Shown: positions 36,501-43,508 of the stretch, piece by piece
How the letters are laid out: every line of letters starts with the position of its first letter
How positions within the stretch are numbered: position 1 is the stretch's first letter
Assembly: GCA_027485575.1 (NCBI GenBank)
Contig: JAIXQU010000148.1
Coordinates: forward strand, 1 to 43,846
DNA length: 43,846 nucleotides
Source: Cytophagaceae bacterium
GTDB lineage: Bacteria > Bacteroidota > Bacteroidia > Cytophagales > Flexibacteraceae
Reading direction: 5' to 3'
Made by a program: the position numbers and the translations under genes
Notes under the pieces: generated by a model
Database searches by the model: none
The model's input: only the letters and a program-made list of their open reading frames with translations
What the model was told of the DNA's origin: nothing

Positions 36501-38476
36501 TTGAAAACGATACCTCCTGCAATAAAACTGATTTTGATACACTTACCATCCAGGTTTTTGATTTGCCAATTTTGAACGATACCACGCTTTTGTTTTGCCA
36601 AACGGGGAGTTTTCAGTTAAAACCTGGTCCAAATTCTGGAAAAAAATTCTCCTGGACACCTTCCATCGGGCTTAATGATTCTACACTTTCTCAGCCAACT
36701 GTTTCAAATATTAGCCCCAGAATTCTTTCATTGGCAATCAAGGACAGCAACCAATGTGCCGCAAAAGCTACCATTAAAATTAAGGATGGAATTTTGTTTG
36801 CCAAAGCAAAAGCAGATACATTAAAAGGCTGCCGACCCTTTTTAGTTGATTTCAAAAACGAAAGTTACAGGTCCAAAAAGTCCACCTGGTTTTGGGGAAA
36901 TGGCGATTCAACAATTACAAACTCAGCAAACCTGACCTATTCTTTTGAAGAAGCAGGTATTTGGAAAGTGATATTGAAGGTTGAAAATGATACTTCCTGC
37001 AAGAAAATAGCTTTTGATACTTTGGTGGTGCAAGTTCTTGATTTGCCGGTTTTTTCAGATACCATTTTGAAATATTGCCAAAACGGAAGTTTCAACCTGA
37101 AGGCTGCAAAAAATAACGGTAAGTCATTTCTCTGGACTCCAGCCGACGGGCTCAATGACCCAACTTTGGCCAATCCAACGCTTACTATTCCGGAACCCAG
37201 GATTTTTAATTTAGCCATTATTGACTCAAACCAATGCAGGTCTTCGGCCAATGTGGTTTTAAAAGATGGAAGGTTGAAATCAGACTTTACTGCCGGAGTT
37301 TTTCTTGCTTGTGCGCCGGTTTCATTGATTTTAAACAATCTTTCAACCAATTCGCAGCGCAGTATCTGGCTTTGGGATGGAGATTCTGCAGAGGTAGAAG
37401 GGAATGAAATTGTGCCAATCGTTCTCAACAGGCCAGGCAATTATGAAATTAAACTTAAAGTCAGAAGTGACAGTGCCTGCCAGAAGGAGGATGTTTCATC
37501 CAGATTCCTGGTTATCGGCGGCATTCCGGAATTTCCCAAAAATACCACCAGTTTTTGCCCTGGCGATTCTATTACTTTGTCCGTTTCCTCAAGTCCCGGA
37601 TATCAATACCAATGGCCCGTTTTTGCAAAGCCATTTTCTTCTGATTCGTCCAAAGCAAAACTTTTGGTCATAGATACTTTAAGGTTTGAAGTCAATGTTT
37701 TGGATTCTTTGAATTGCCCCGGCAAACAGGAATTCGAACTTATTCCTTCCAAGCCAAAAGCAAATTTTGACGCAGTCAGTAAATTTGAGATTTGCATTGA
37801 CCGATTAAACTATGATTTCAAGGCCAATCCTCTGAATGGAGCGAGTTATCAATGGAAAATAGCCGATTCTGATTTTAATGGACCAGTGGTTTCTTATACT
37901 TTTTCAAAAAGAGGAACTTACCCCGTCCAAATGATTGTAAATCAACAAAGTTGTAAGGATACACTTTTGAAAAATCTGGAGGTTAAAGATGCAGCCTTGG
38001 TTCTGGAGCCCAATTTCGAATTCATTCCCCGGTTGTTGGGTTGCGATCAACTGCCGAGGCTGGAGGTAAAAAACCTGAGCATTGGAGCAGAAAAATCTGT
38101 CTGGAGCTGGAATGGAAATTCCGTTTTTCAGCCAGAGCCGCAAGTGGTTATTCGGGAGCCCCAAACTTTGGAAATGAATCTATTGATTTACAATGGACTT
38201 TGTTCCAGGTCTCTCACCAAATCCATTTCTATTGAACCGCTTTTAACGCCAAATCTTTTAACTGTCAATGGAGATGGATTTAACCAAAATCTTAAGATCA
38301 ATAATTTGCCTACCGGTTCAAGGATGTCCATAAAAAACCGATGGGGTCAGGAGATTTTTTCCAGCGACAACTACCAGAATGACTGGTCTCCGCCTTCAGA
38401 TTTTACCACAGGGTTTTATTTGCTGGTATTGCCCAATGGCGAATTTTGCAACAATTGGTTGCAGGTGGTTCGGTAA
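33542..38476 (+). CDS. Giant SBBP/PKD repeat surface protein with gliding-motility-type C-terminus
   Basis: 1644 residues. The signal peptide is MKHFLLFIIFLSNFLFLIPN...GFAQ. The N-terminal FIENKGQWPSKYKLRAKL domain (DUF7948 type) extends to about residue 235, followed by SBBP-type propeller repeats to about 760 with recurring YATYLGGTESE / GSTFLGGSDNE / FSTFIGGDNND motifs. From 35828 on, four PKD-like modules of about 160 codons follow each other. Modules two and three share KKSTWFWG-x-GDST and KVILKVENDTSC and are clearly sister copies. The end (LTPNLLTVNGDGFNQNL...IKNRWGQEIF...TGFYLLVLPNG) is a short gliding-motility-associated (type B) domain. Likely a T9SS-exported adhesin or filament-like surface protein. 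It ends 104 bases before the convergent regulator gene. Ligand unknown. Confidence 0.9.
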   Translation: MKHFLLFIIFLSNFLFLIPNRGFAQLEFIENKGQWPSKYKLRAKLSHGDFWLSGNEVAFVFSDFGTSESTHGHPHGKGDLHAARDHCYTMTFIGASSRGALKGESQKPGYHNYFISSDSKKWASKVSLFEKAKTKNLYDGIDLDWRSENLNLKYEFTVKAGSDPSKIKTKYAGIEKLEIVNGALVLQTSLGKVTEQKPVSFQFENGKKKMVESRFKYLGNQTIGFEFPNGYDKKKELIIDPILVFSSFSGSRSDNWGYSATPGENGTTYACGIALGPRFPVTTGAFQIGYQGDTTFPGIQYSTYDIGILKFNANGTQLLYATYLGGTESEIPSSTVVDKDGNLIILGATSSDNFPVSAGAYDITYNGGTQVAPFGEAESTVRFRQGSDIIVSKLSPDGTQLLGSTFLGGSDNEGVMELPNPTTNTLVRNYGDCYRGEILVDSLGKIYIASNTRSSNFPTVSPIQSQKGAGFDGICAVFNPNLTALNFSTFIGGDNNDGAYSLQLGKQGFIYLCGGTASSNFPASANTIHPTYSGSLDGFVCKFSPAIGISSFKSSYVGTTAYDQSYFIQLDKKERVYLFGQTRGAYPVSSGVYSNPNSGQFIHCISPGFDTTYFSTVFGNGVRTTNISPTAFLVDDCGRIYCSGWGGSINNFGGYVNGNTSGMPTSPDALIRNSDGSDFYILVLEKNATALGFATFFGDTSSTGSEHVDGGTSRFDKKGVIYQAVCAGCGGSSLFPTTPGVVSNVNGSTSCNNAVFKYDFSLLKAKYQPSVFQGCAPISIRFNSESIFAQNYIWDFQDGPRVNTTQDTISHLFDSAGTYKVKLIALNADACPNIDSLERTIQIQKAPDFPGDTLLFCSFQDTLQLPTLPSGSLTYNWSPSIFLSGTTFSAPKVIRPDSTINYTGSVRTGFGCISTAQFRVSDGVLKASSEADTLQGCRPLTISFSNKSYKAKKSTWFWGTGDSTESNLPVQSFTFNQAGVFKVILKVENDTSCNKTDFDTLTIQVFDLPILNDTTLLFCQTGSFQLKPGPNSGKKFSWTPSIGLNDSTLSQPTVSNISPRILSLAIKDSNQCAAKATIKIKDGILFAKAKADTLKGCRPFLVDFKNESYRSKKSTWFWGNGDSTITNSANLTYSFEEAGIWKVILKVENDTSCKKIAFDTLVVQVLDLPVFSDTILKYCQNGSFNLKAAKNNGKSFLWTPADGLNDPTLANPTLTIPEPRIFNLAIIDSNQCRSSANVVLKDGRLKSDFTAGVFLACAPVSLILNNLSTNSQRSIWLWDGDSAEVEGNEIVPIVLNRPGNYEIKLKVRSDSACQKEDVSSRFLVIGGIPEFPKNTTSFCPGDSITLSVSSSPGYQYQWPVFAKPFSSDSSKAKLLVIDTLRFEVNVLDSLNCPGKQEFELIPSKPKANFDAVSKFEICIDRLNYDFKANPLNGASYQWKIADSDFNGPVVSYTFSKRGTYPVQMIVNQQSCKDTLLKNLEVKDAALVLEPNFEFIPRLLGCDQLPRLEVKNLSIGAEKSVWSWNGNSVFQPEPQVVIREPQTLEMNLLIYNGLCSRSLTKSISIEPLLTPNLLTVNGDGFNQNLKINNLPTGSRMSIKNRWGQEIFSSDNYQNDWSPPSDFTTGFYLLVLPNGEFCNNWLQVVR
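35828..37752 (+). repeat. Four tandem PKD modules with a 480-base period
   Basis: Module boundaries marked by equivalent codons fall near 35828, at 36311, at 36791 and at 37271: the last two steps are exactly 480 bases and the first is 483. Modules two (36311-36790) and three (36791-37270) are the most alike, at protein and DNA level; modules one and four are more diverged. Each module is a PKD fold followed by a cysteine-containing beta domain (LLFC / LFC / YC / SFC). Confidence 0.8.
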
Positions 38477-38580
38477 TTTGGGGAGAGAAACTATTTTTCA
38501 ACAGGTCTTCTCATATTTTGTGTGAGGAAAATGGTTTTGGATTTTTAGTTTTCAGAGGAAAGAGGGTAAACATCTTCGCC

Positions 38581-39099
38581 CTAAATATTTTTCACACCAT
38601 TCACCTTCAAATATTCCAGCCAGGCTTTGGTTTCCACAAGTTTCTTTTCGGCCAACCAATACGCTTTGTTATTATGGGAATCGGGGGCTTGATTTTTATT
38701 CAGTTTCAATCCGTTTAAAAAAATCAGAATCGAATCTTTAATTTTTGAGTTGAGTTCTTCCTCAATAATAGTTTCTTCAATTTGCGTAAGGAGTTCACCT
38801 AAATTTTGTTTTTTTCCAGCAAGCCGTTTTTGGGTGCGAAATGCCTTTCGGTATTCAAGTTCTGCAATTTCAATATCACAAACTGAAGGATGTGGCGATA
38901 AAGATTTTTCTGGAATACCAGTTTTCTTCTCATTAAATGCACTTAAAAGCGGAACCAAAAGTTCAATAGATTTTGGTGGTAAATTTCGTTTGCCTGTTTC
39001 TGCCATGGCATAGCTGCTGGAATGGGCTTGTAAAAAATATGCCATTTGCCATTGCTTTGCACCAAGGGCAAGTCGCAAGGCCTTCAAGGAATTTTTCAT
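38581..39099 (-). CDS. XRE-like helix-turn-helix transcriptional regulator
   Basis: 172 residues. The first about 52 form an XRE/Cro-type HTH (LKALRLALGAKQWQMAYFLQAHSS...AETGKRNLPPKS), where ETGKR after the second helix is the usual landmark. The remaining about 120 residues are charged and probably helical, with an EETIIEEELN segment that could be a coiled-coil dimerisation region; I do not recognise this part. The ATG at 39099 is immediately preceded by one half-site of a four-part inverted repeat (39100-39174), so autoregulation is strongly suggested. The divergent neighbour is an ATP-grasp enzyme whose expression could be controlled by the same sites. The protein has no partner gene downstream. 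Confidence 0.8.
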   Translation of the reverse strand: MKNSLKALRLALGAKQWQMAYFLQAHSSSYAMAETGKRNLPPKSIELLVPLLSAFNEKKTGIPEKSLSPHPSVCDIEIAELEYRKAFRTQKRLAGKKQNLGELLTQIEETIIEEELNSKIKDSILIFLNGLKLNKNQAPDSHNNKAYWLAEKKLVETKAWLEYLKVNGVKNI

Positions 39100-39174
39100 G
39101 TGAGAACTGGTGGTTTTAATTTATCTTTCTCACAATCAACGTGAGAAAGGAATTATTATTCTAATTTTTCTCAC
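39100..39174. promoter_or_regulatory. Symmetric four-half-site operator array
   Basis: Half-sites GTGAGAAC (39100-39107), TTTCTCAC (39126-39133), GTGAGAAA (39141-39148) and TTTCTCAC (39167-39174). Their starts are 26, 15 and 26 bases apart, so the whole 75-base block has dyad symmetry centred at about 39137. The inner pair forms a 23-bp palindrome (8-bp arms, 7-base spacer). The outermost half-site touches the regulator's ATG. A binding site for the adjacent HTH protein is the simplest reading. Confidence 0.75.
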
Positions 39175-39319
39175 AAGCATTGAAGAATTAAGTTTTTTGA
39201 TTCTGTTTTCATCCCAGCTTTGTTGGGTTCCGGTTGATTGTTTTGTAGTTGAATTTTTCTTGCAGACTTTTGGGCATAAAACAGGACTGAAAACCAATTG
39301 ATAAACCAACATAAGTATT

Positions 39320-40219
39320 TTGAGAAAGGAGTTTGATTTTGTACTGCTGACGGATAGAAGATACCTGGCAAGAAACCCGCAAAGCCCATACATCAGCAAT
39401 ATATTTATTGAAGATGATTTGTTAATCGCTGCCTTTGAAAAGCAGAATAAAAAAGTTTGCCGAATAAATTGGGACAACCCTGAATTTGACTGGTCAACAA
39501 CTGAACATGTGTTGTTTCGAACCACCTGGGATTATTTTGAGCGGATAGATGAGTTCCGCAATTGGATGGTCATAGCCTCTTCTCAAACCAAATTTATCAA
39601 TTCTTATGAATTGATTTCCTGGAACTTAAACAAGAAATATCTAAAGGAGCTCAACCAAAAAGGATTGGCCATTCCACCTACTTTATTTCTTGAACCTGGT
39701 GAAAATCGGACTTTGTTTGAAATCGCTCAATCCACAAACTGGAATAGATTTATACTCAAACCCGCCATTTCAGGGGCTGCATGGCATACCTATTTGTTTC
39801 AACCCAATGAAGCGGAAGGTTTAGAACCCATTTTTCAAAACCTGATCTCTGGTGAATCTATGTTGTTGCAGGAATTTCAGGAAAATATCCAAACCAAAGG
39901 AGAAATATCCATGATGGTAATAGGAGGGAGGTTTACACATTCCATTCTGAAAAAAGCAAAACAAGGTGATTTTCGGGTGCAGGATGATTTTGGCGGCACG
40001 GTTCATTCCTATGCTGCAACCAAAACAGAAATTGATTTTGCGGAGCAAGCTGTTCAATGTTGCAAAGAATTACCCGCCTATGCACGGGTTGATGTCCTTT
40101 GGGACAACCAAAACCAGCTTTGCCTCGGAGAACTGGAAATCATAGAGCCTGAAATGTGGTTCCGGAATTTTCCAAAGGCAGCAGAAAAGCTGGTAGATTT
40201 TCTGTGCGTGGCGGAATGA
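39320..40219 (+). CDS. ATP-grasp domain enzyme (RimK/DcsG-like ligase)
   Basis: 299 residues resembling the stand-alone ATP-grasp ligases often labelled cycloserine-biosynthesis (DcsG-like) or RimK-family proteins. Visible elements are an N-terminal strand (FDFVLLTDRR), LFRTTWDYFERIDEFRNW, the middle domain with RFILKPAISGAAWHTYLF (nucleotide-binding lysine), LLQEFQENIQTKGEISMMVIGG, and the metal-binding end ARVDVLWDNQ...LGELEIIEPEMWF. Such enzymes join a carboxylate to an amine or thiol through an acyl phosphate; the substrates here are unknown. The start is a TTG since no ATG precedes the conserved first strand. It is divergent from the HTH regulator, with the operator array in between, and ends 23 bases before a convergent gene. 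Confidence 0.8.
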   Translation: MRKEFDFVLLTDRRYLARNPQSPYISNIFIEDDLLIAAFEKQNKKVCRINWDNPEFDWSTTEHVLFRTTWDYFERIDEFRNWMVIASSQTKFINSYELISWNLNKKYLKELNQKGLAIPPTLFLEPGENRTLFEIAQSTNWNRFILKPAISGAAWHTYLFQPNEAEGLEPIFQNLISGESMLLQEFQENIQTKGEISMMVIGGRFTHSILKKAKQGDFRVQDDFGGTVHSYAATKTEIDFAEQAVQCCKELPAYARVDVLWDNQNQLCLGELEIIEPEMWFRNFPKAAEKLVDFLCVAE

Positions 40220-40242
40220 TTTGGAAACCATCAACCAATCCC

Positions 40243-41700
40243 TTAATCCTTATACCCAAACAAATTTTTGGACTTTATTTCACTGGCTACTTTTATGGGG
40301 ACCAGTGCTTCCCATCCTGCCTGTCCTTCCTCGATCATCTTAATTACTTTTTTATGATAAATGGATAGAATGCTTTTGTCAAAAGTTTTGACATCCACGA
40401 TATTGCCATTTTCCAACAGATAATCATATACAAAATGAATCTCTTGAGGTATTTTCAGGTTGGCTGTTGTCCTCAATTCATTTGAACCATCATTCAAGGC
40501 AGGATAAATGTAGAACCTTACGTTTTTTGGAAAAATTTCACCAAAAGCAGCCAGTAAATTGTCAGGATTTTGGGTGCATGTTTCCTGCATTATGGTTTCC
40601 AGTTTACGAATGCCCATGGCCAGCCCAATTCTGGGTACTTTGAAGTCCATGAAATAGGAAATCAGGTGTTTGTGCCGGATGCAATTGGAGATAATCACCG
40701 TTTGGCCAAGGCTGCATAACAAATCTACCCGGTCAAGAAAATCACGTTCATCTACTTCCCCTTTACCGGAAAGCAGATTTTCAAGTGTGATTTCCACCAT
40801 AAAACTTGCTTTTGAACGCTCAACGTCGGGTTCGGCCACAAATTGATCAAAAGTTCGGGTTATCATATCCTCCTGCACCAAAGTAGGTGGACGGTAACTA
40901 CCTCTTGCTATCAGGATTGATTTTCGATATAAAAACTCTCCGGCATGTTTGCTGTTACCATCTGGCCCAAAAATGGCAACATTGGTCAGGTTGTGTTTCA
41001 CCATCCACAGGCAAATAAGCCGGTTGTCCACTTTCTGAAAATCGGCACCTACAAGTCGAACCATGTCAATGGCAGCCCGCCCACGCAGGTTATCCAGCAA
41101 ACTATGGATTAAAACCTCCGGATCTTTGGCATACCGAAAACAACCATAAACCATGTTTACACCAAGAATACCGATGGCTTGTTGTTGAAGCCGGTTGTCC
41201 TGATCCAGAAGTTTTACATGAACGATTAAATCATTGTAAGCACCTCCCGGAGTGAGCTGAAAACGGAGGCCCAGCCAACCATCTCCTTTGATGGTTCTTG
41301 AAAAATTGATGGCTGCCACAGTATCCGCAAATGCAAAAAATGTATGATCCGGCCGCTCTTTTCTCAATCTGGTTTCCATGAGTTCATATTCATGATCCAG
41401 CATTTTATATAGCCGGCTTTCACAAACATATCGCCCCTTGCCAGCTTGTTCCGGCCCATAGATTTCATCTGAAACCGTTTTGTCATAAGCACTCATGCTT
41501 TTGGCAATGGTACCAGCTGCAGCACCCACCTGAAAAAAATGCCTGGCTACTTCCTGGCCGGCTCCAATTTCGGCAAAAGCACCATAAATGGGCTCATCCA
41601 GATTGATTTCAAGTGCTTTTTGTTCTGTTTCTAAAATTCTACGTGTCATTCGAGGTGGATAGTGGAATGCGAATTTCTGGCCTATGGCATCCGTGGACAA
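40243..41700 (-). CDS. Large conserved protein of unknown function
   Basis: 485 residues, soluble, without signal peptide or membrane segment. The N-terminal part contains EIGAGQEVARHFFQVGAAAGTIAKSMSAYD, written here in pieces EIGAGQEVARHFF and GAAAGTIAKSMSAYD, which I recognise as the hallmark of a widespread bacterial family that databases often label inconsistently (for example as a nicotinate-nucleotide adenylyltransferase or TonB-related protein) without evidence known to me. Later segments such as RAAIDMVRLVGADF, NLTNVAIFGPDG and MGIRKLETIM are similarly well kept. The start is a TTG at 41700; no ATG is available before the conserved N-terminus. It lies 137 bases downstream of the DUF4256 gene. 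I assign no function. Confidence 0.8.
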   Translation of the reverse strand: MSTDAIGQKFAFHYPPRMTRRILETEQKALEINLDEPIYGAFAEIGAGQEVARHFFQVGAAAGTIAKSMSAYDKTVSDEIYGPEQAGKGRYVCESRLYKMLDHEYELMETRLRKERPDHTFFAFADTVAAINFSRTIKGDGWLGLRFQLTPGGAYNDLIVHVKLLDQDNRLQQQAIGILGVNMVYGCFRYAKDPEVLIHSLLDNLRGRAAIDMVRLVGADFQKVDNRLICLWMVKHNLTNVAIFGPDGNSKHAGEFLYRKSILIARGSYRPPTLVQEDMITRTFDQFVAEPDVERSKASFMVEITLENLLSGKGEVDERDFLDRVDLLCSLGQTVIISNCIRHKHLISYFMDFKVPRIGLAMGIRKLETIMQETCTQNPDNLLAAFGEIFPKNVRFYIYPALNDGSNELRTTANLKIPQEIHFVYDYLLENGNIVDVKTFDKSILSIYHKKVIKMIEEGQAGWEALVPIKVASEIKSKNLFGYKD

Positions 41701-41837
41701 ATATAGAGGTACAATTTACCTGAGTAAAACCGGAATTGAAAAATTAACTGATTTTGCCTTTTTTCAGGTGGGTCAAAGAATGAAACAACTTCCATCATTC
41801 CCTGAAAAATAAAGGAAGTCTGTAGTTGTAAGCCAGG

Positions 41838-42389
41838 TCAAACCCTAACGGACCCACGAAAACCACGTACTCCATAGTAGGATTGAGCACCATTGTGGTA
41901 AACAAATACCCGACCAAACCGGTAATCCATAAACAGTGCTCCACCAAGTTTTCTGACAGCATCGGGGGTTTTTATCCAACTGGAGGTCTTTAAATCAAAT
42001 TTTCCCAGTGTTTGTAACATTCGGTATTGGTCCTCGTCTAAAATTTCCACCCCCATTTCATTGCACATATCTATTGCATTATTTTCTGGTTTAAATTCTT
42101 TTCGTGATTCCAGACCTTCCCGGTCATAGCAAATGCTTCGCCTTCCTTTCGGACTTTCTTCAGCGCAATCAAAAAAAATGAATTGATCTGTAAATATTTC
42201 ATAACCAACTACATCAGGTTCTCCCCCTGTCCGTTCCATTTCATTTAAGGTCCAAAGTTTTTCTGTATTGGCCTCCAGTTTTTTATGTACTTTTTCCCAA
42301 TTGATATCCGGATGGCGTCCCCGGTTTTTTTCAAAACGATTTTTCAGGGTTTGGATTAGGATGTCTCTTTGTTCTTTGGTAATCGTCAT
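41838..42389 (-). CDS. DUF4256 family protein
   Basis: 183 residues, cytosolic, matching the small DUF4256 family: RFEKNRGRHPDINWEKV near the N-terminus, then MERTGGEPDVVGYE, FFDCAEESPKGRRSICYDREGLESRK and a C-terminal ALFMDYRFGRVFVYHNGAQSYYGVRGFRG; the pieces are in family order. Function is not known. It starts 27 bases after the nuoC stop codon on the same strand, so it may be read from the nuoBC transcript, although it has no known link to complex I. Confidence 0.85.
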   Translation of the reverse strand: MTITKEQRDILIQTLKNRFEKNRGRHPDINWEKVHKKLEANTEKLWTLNEMERTGGEPDVVGYEIFTDQFIFFDCAEESPKGRRSICYDREGLESRKEFKPENNAIDMCNEMGVEILDEDQYRMLQTLGKFDLKTSSWIKTPDAVRKLGGALFMDYRFGRVFVYHNGAQSYYGVRGFRGSVRV

Positions 42390-42416
42390 TTGACTTTGAA
42401 GGCTAATTAACAGACA

Positions 42417-42902
42417 TTAAAATTTAACTTTTATCCCATGAAAAACTTCCTGTTCAACATAATTTTTTCTGAGCGGAAAGCCTTTCCAATTGGATGGCAA
42501 AAGTAAATTTCGCTGGTCAGGATGGCCAATAAAGTCTATGCCATACAATTCACTGGTTTCCCGTTCGTGCCAGTTGGCAGTTTTCCATAAATCCACTACA
42601 GATTCAAAGCTACATCGTTCATGAGATTCAATTTCCTTCCAACTTTCAATATGGATTTCTATTCCGGTTGTAATTGATTTTAAATGGTAGTGTAATCCGA
42701 TTTGTTCAGGAGTTCCGGTTTTATGCTGCCCGGAAATGGAAATCAAATAATCGCACCAAAATCTGGAATCCCTGTAAAAAAACTCCAGAATCGCCTTTAA
42801 TTCTTCATGCTTGATTTTTATCTGATGGCCACCTTTTTCAGGCTTGTCACCCAGATATTCATAAATAAAGATTTCGGAAATATCAGGAAATGGTTTTGTC
42901 AT
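42417..42902 (-). CDS. nuoC: NADH-quinone oxidoreductase subunit C
   Basis: 161 residues of the 30-kDa subunit of complex I, a peripheral-arm protein between NuoB and NuoD. The family signature is present near the C-terminus: [19 protein letters not shown] followed by [18 protein letters not shown]. The start codon lies inside nuoB, the two genes overlapping by 20 bases, which indicates translational coupling. It is not fused to NuoD as in some bacteria, and no nuoD follows; DUF4256 does instead. Confidence 0.95.
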   Translation of the reverse strand: MTKPFPDISEIFIYEYLGDKPEKGGHQIKIKHEELKAILEFFYRDSRFWCDYLISISGQHKTGTPEQIGLHYHLKSITTGIEIHIESWKEIESHERCSFESVVDLWKTANWHERETSELYGIDFIGHPDQRNLLLPSNWKGFPLRKNYVEQEVFHGIKVKF

Positions 42903-43410
42903 GGCGATTTCGTTTTATAAGTTCCGGCACTGGCAATTCATCGGTTTGAGAAATTCCCTTTATTTTTTCCTGAAGTTTTAGAATTCCACCTATCAAAGCC
43001 TCTGGTCGGGGTGGACAGCCGGGCACGTAGACATCCACTGGAATAATCCTGTCAACACCTTTTACTACATGGTATCCATGTTCCCAATACGGTCCACCGC
43101 AATTGCTGCAGCTTCCCATACTTATCACATATTTAGGTTCTGCCATTTGCTCATAAAGTCTCTTCACCCTGTCTGCCATTTTGAAAGTGACTGTTCCAGC
43201 CACAATCATCACATCGGCTTGTCTGGGTGAAGCTCTGGGGAGAACACCAAATCTGTCTGCATCAAAGGAAGAGGCATAAGTTCCCATCATTTCAATGGCA
43301 CAGCAAGCGAGACCAAAGCTGAGCGGCCAGAGGCTGGAAGCATTTGCCCATTGTAATAAATCGTCCATTTTGGCTAGAATTAGACCCGATTCTCCAGTTT
43401 TTTCCGACAT
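42883..43410 (-). CDS. nuoB: NADH-quinone oxidoreductase subunit B
   Basis: 175 residues, the PSST subunit that carries cluster N2 next to the quinone site of complex I. The four ligands are in place: Cys36 and Cys37 (LACCAIEMM), Cys101 (MGSCSNCGG) and Cys132 ([11 protein letters not shown]). The ATG at 43410 gives a normal N-terminus. Usually nuoB follows nuoA; here the upstream side is a 98-base divergent gap and then a thioredoxin-like gene, so nuoB heads its own transcript with nuoC. The missing neighbours must lie elsewhere in the genome if the complex is complete. Confidence 0.96.
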   Translation of the reverse strand: MSEKTGESGLILAKMDDLLQWANASSLWPLSFGLACCAIEMMGTYASSFDADRFGVLPRASPRQADVMIVAGTVTFKMADRVKRLYEQMAEPKYVISMGSCSNCGGPYWEHGYHVVKGVDRIIPVDVYVPGCPPRPEALIGGILKLQEKIKGISQTDELPVPELIKRNRHDKTIS

Positions 43411-43508
43411 TTGAATTTCTTTCAGGCAGCGAAGGTAGCTTCATTGGTTGTGATTCTAAAGTGATTTATATTTCAAGCCAATCTTCAACCAAAAACTAAG
43501 AATTAAAT

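Noticed and set aside
41760-41809. TTTTTCAGG/CCTGAAAAA inverted repeat with a 32-base loop between the DUF4256 gene and the 485-residue protein gene
   Set aside because: No T-run in the right position and a long loop; could be chance in AT-rich DNA.
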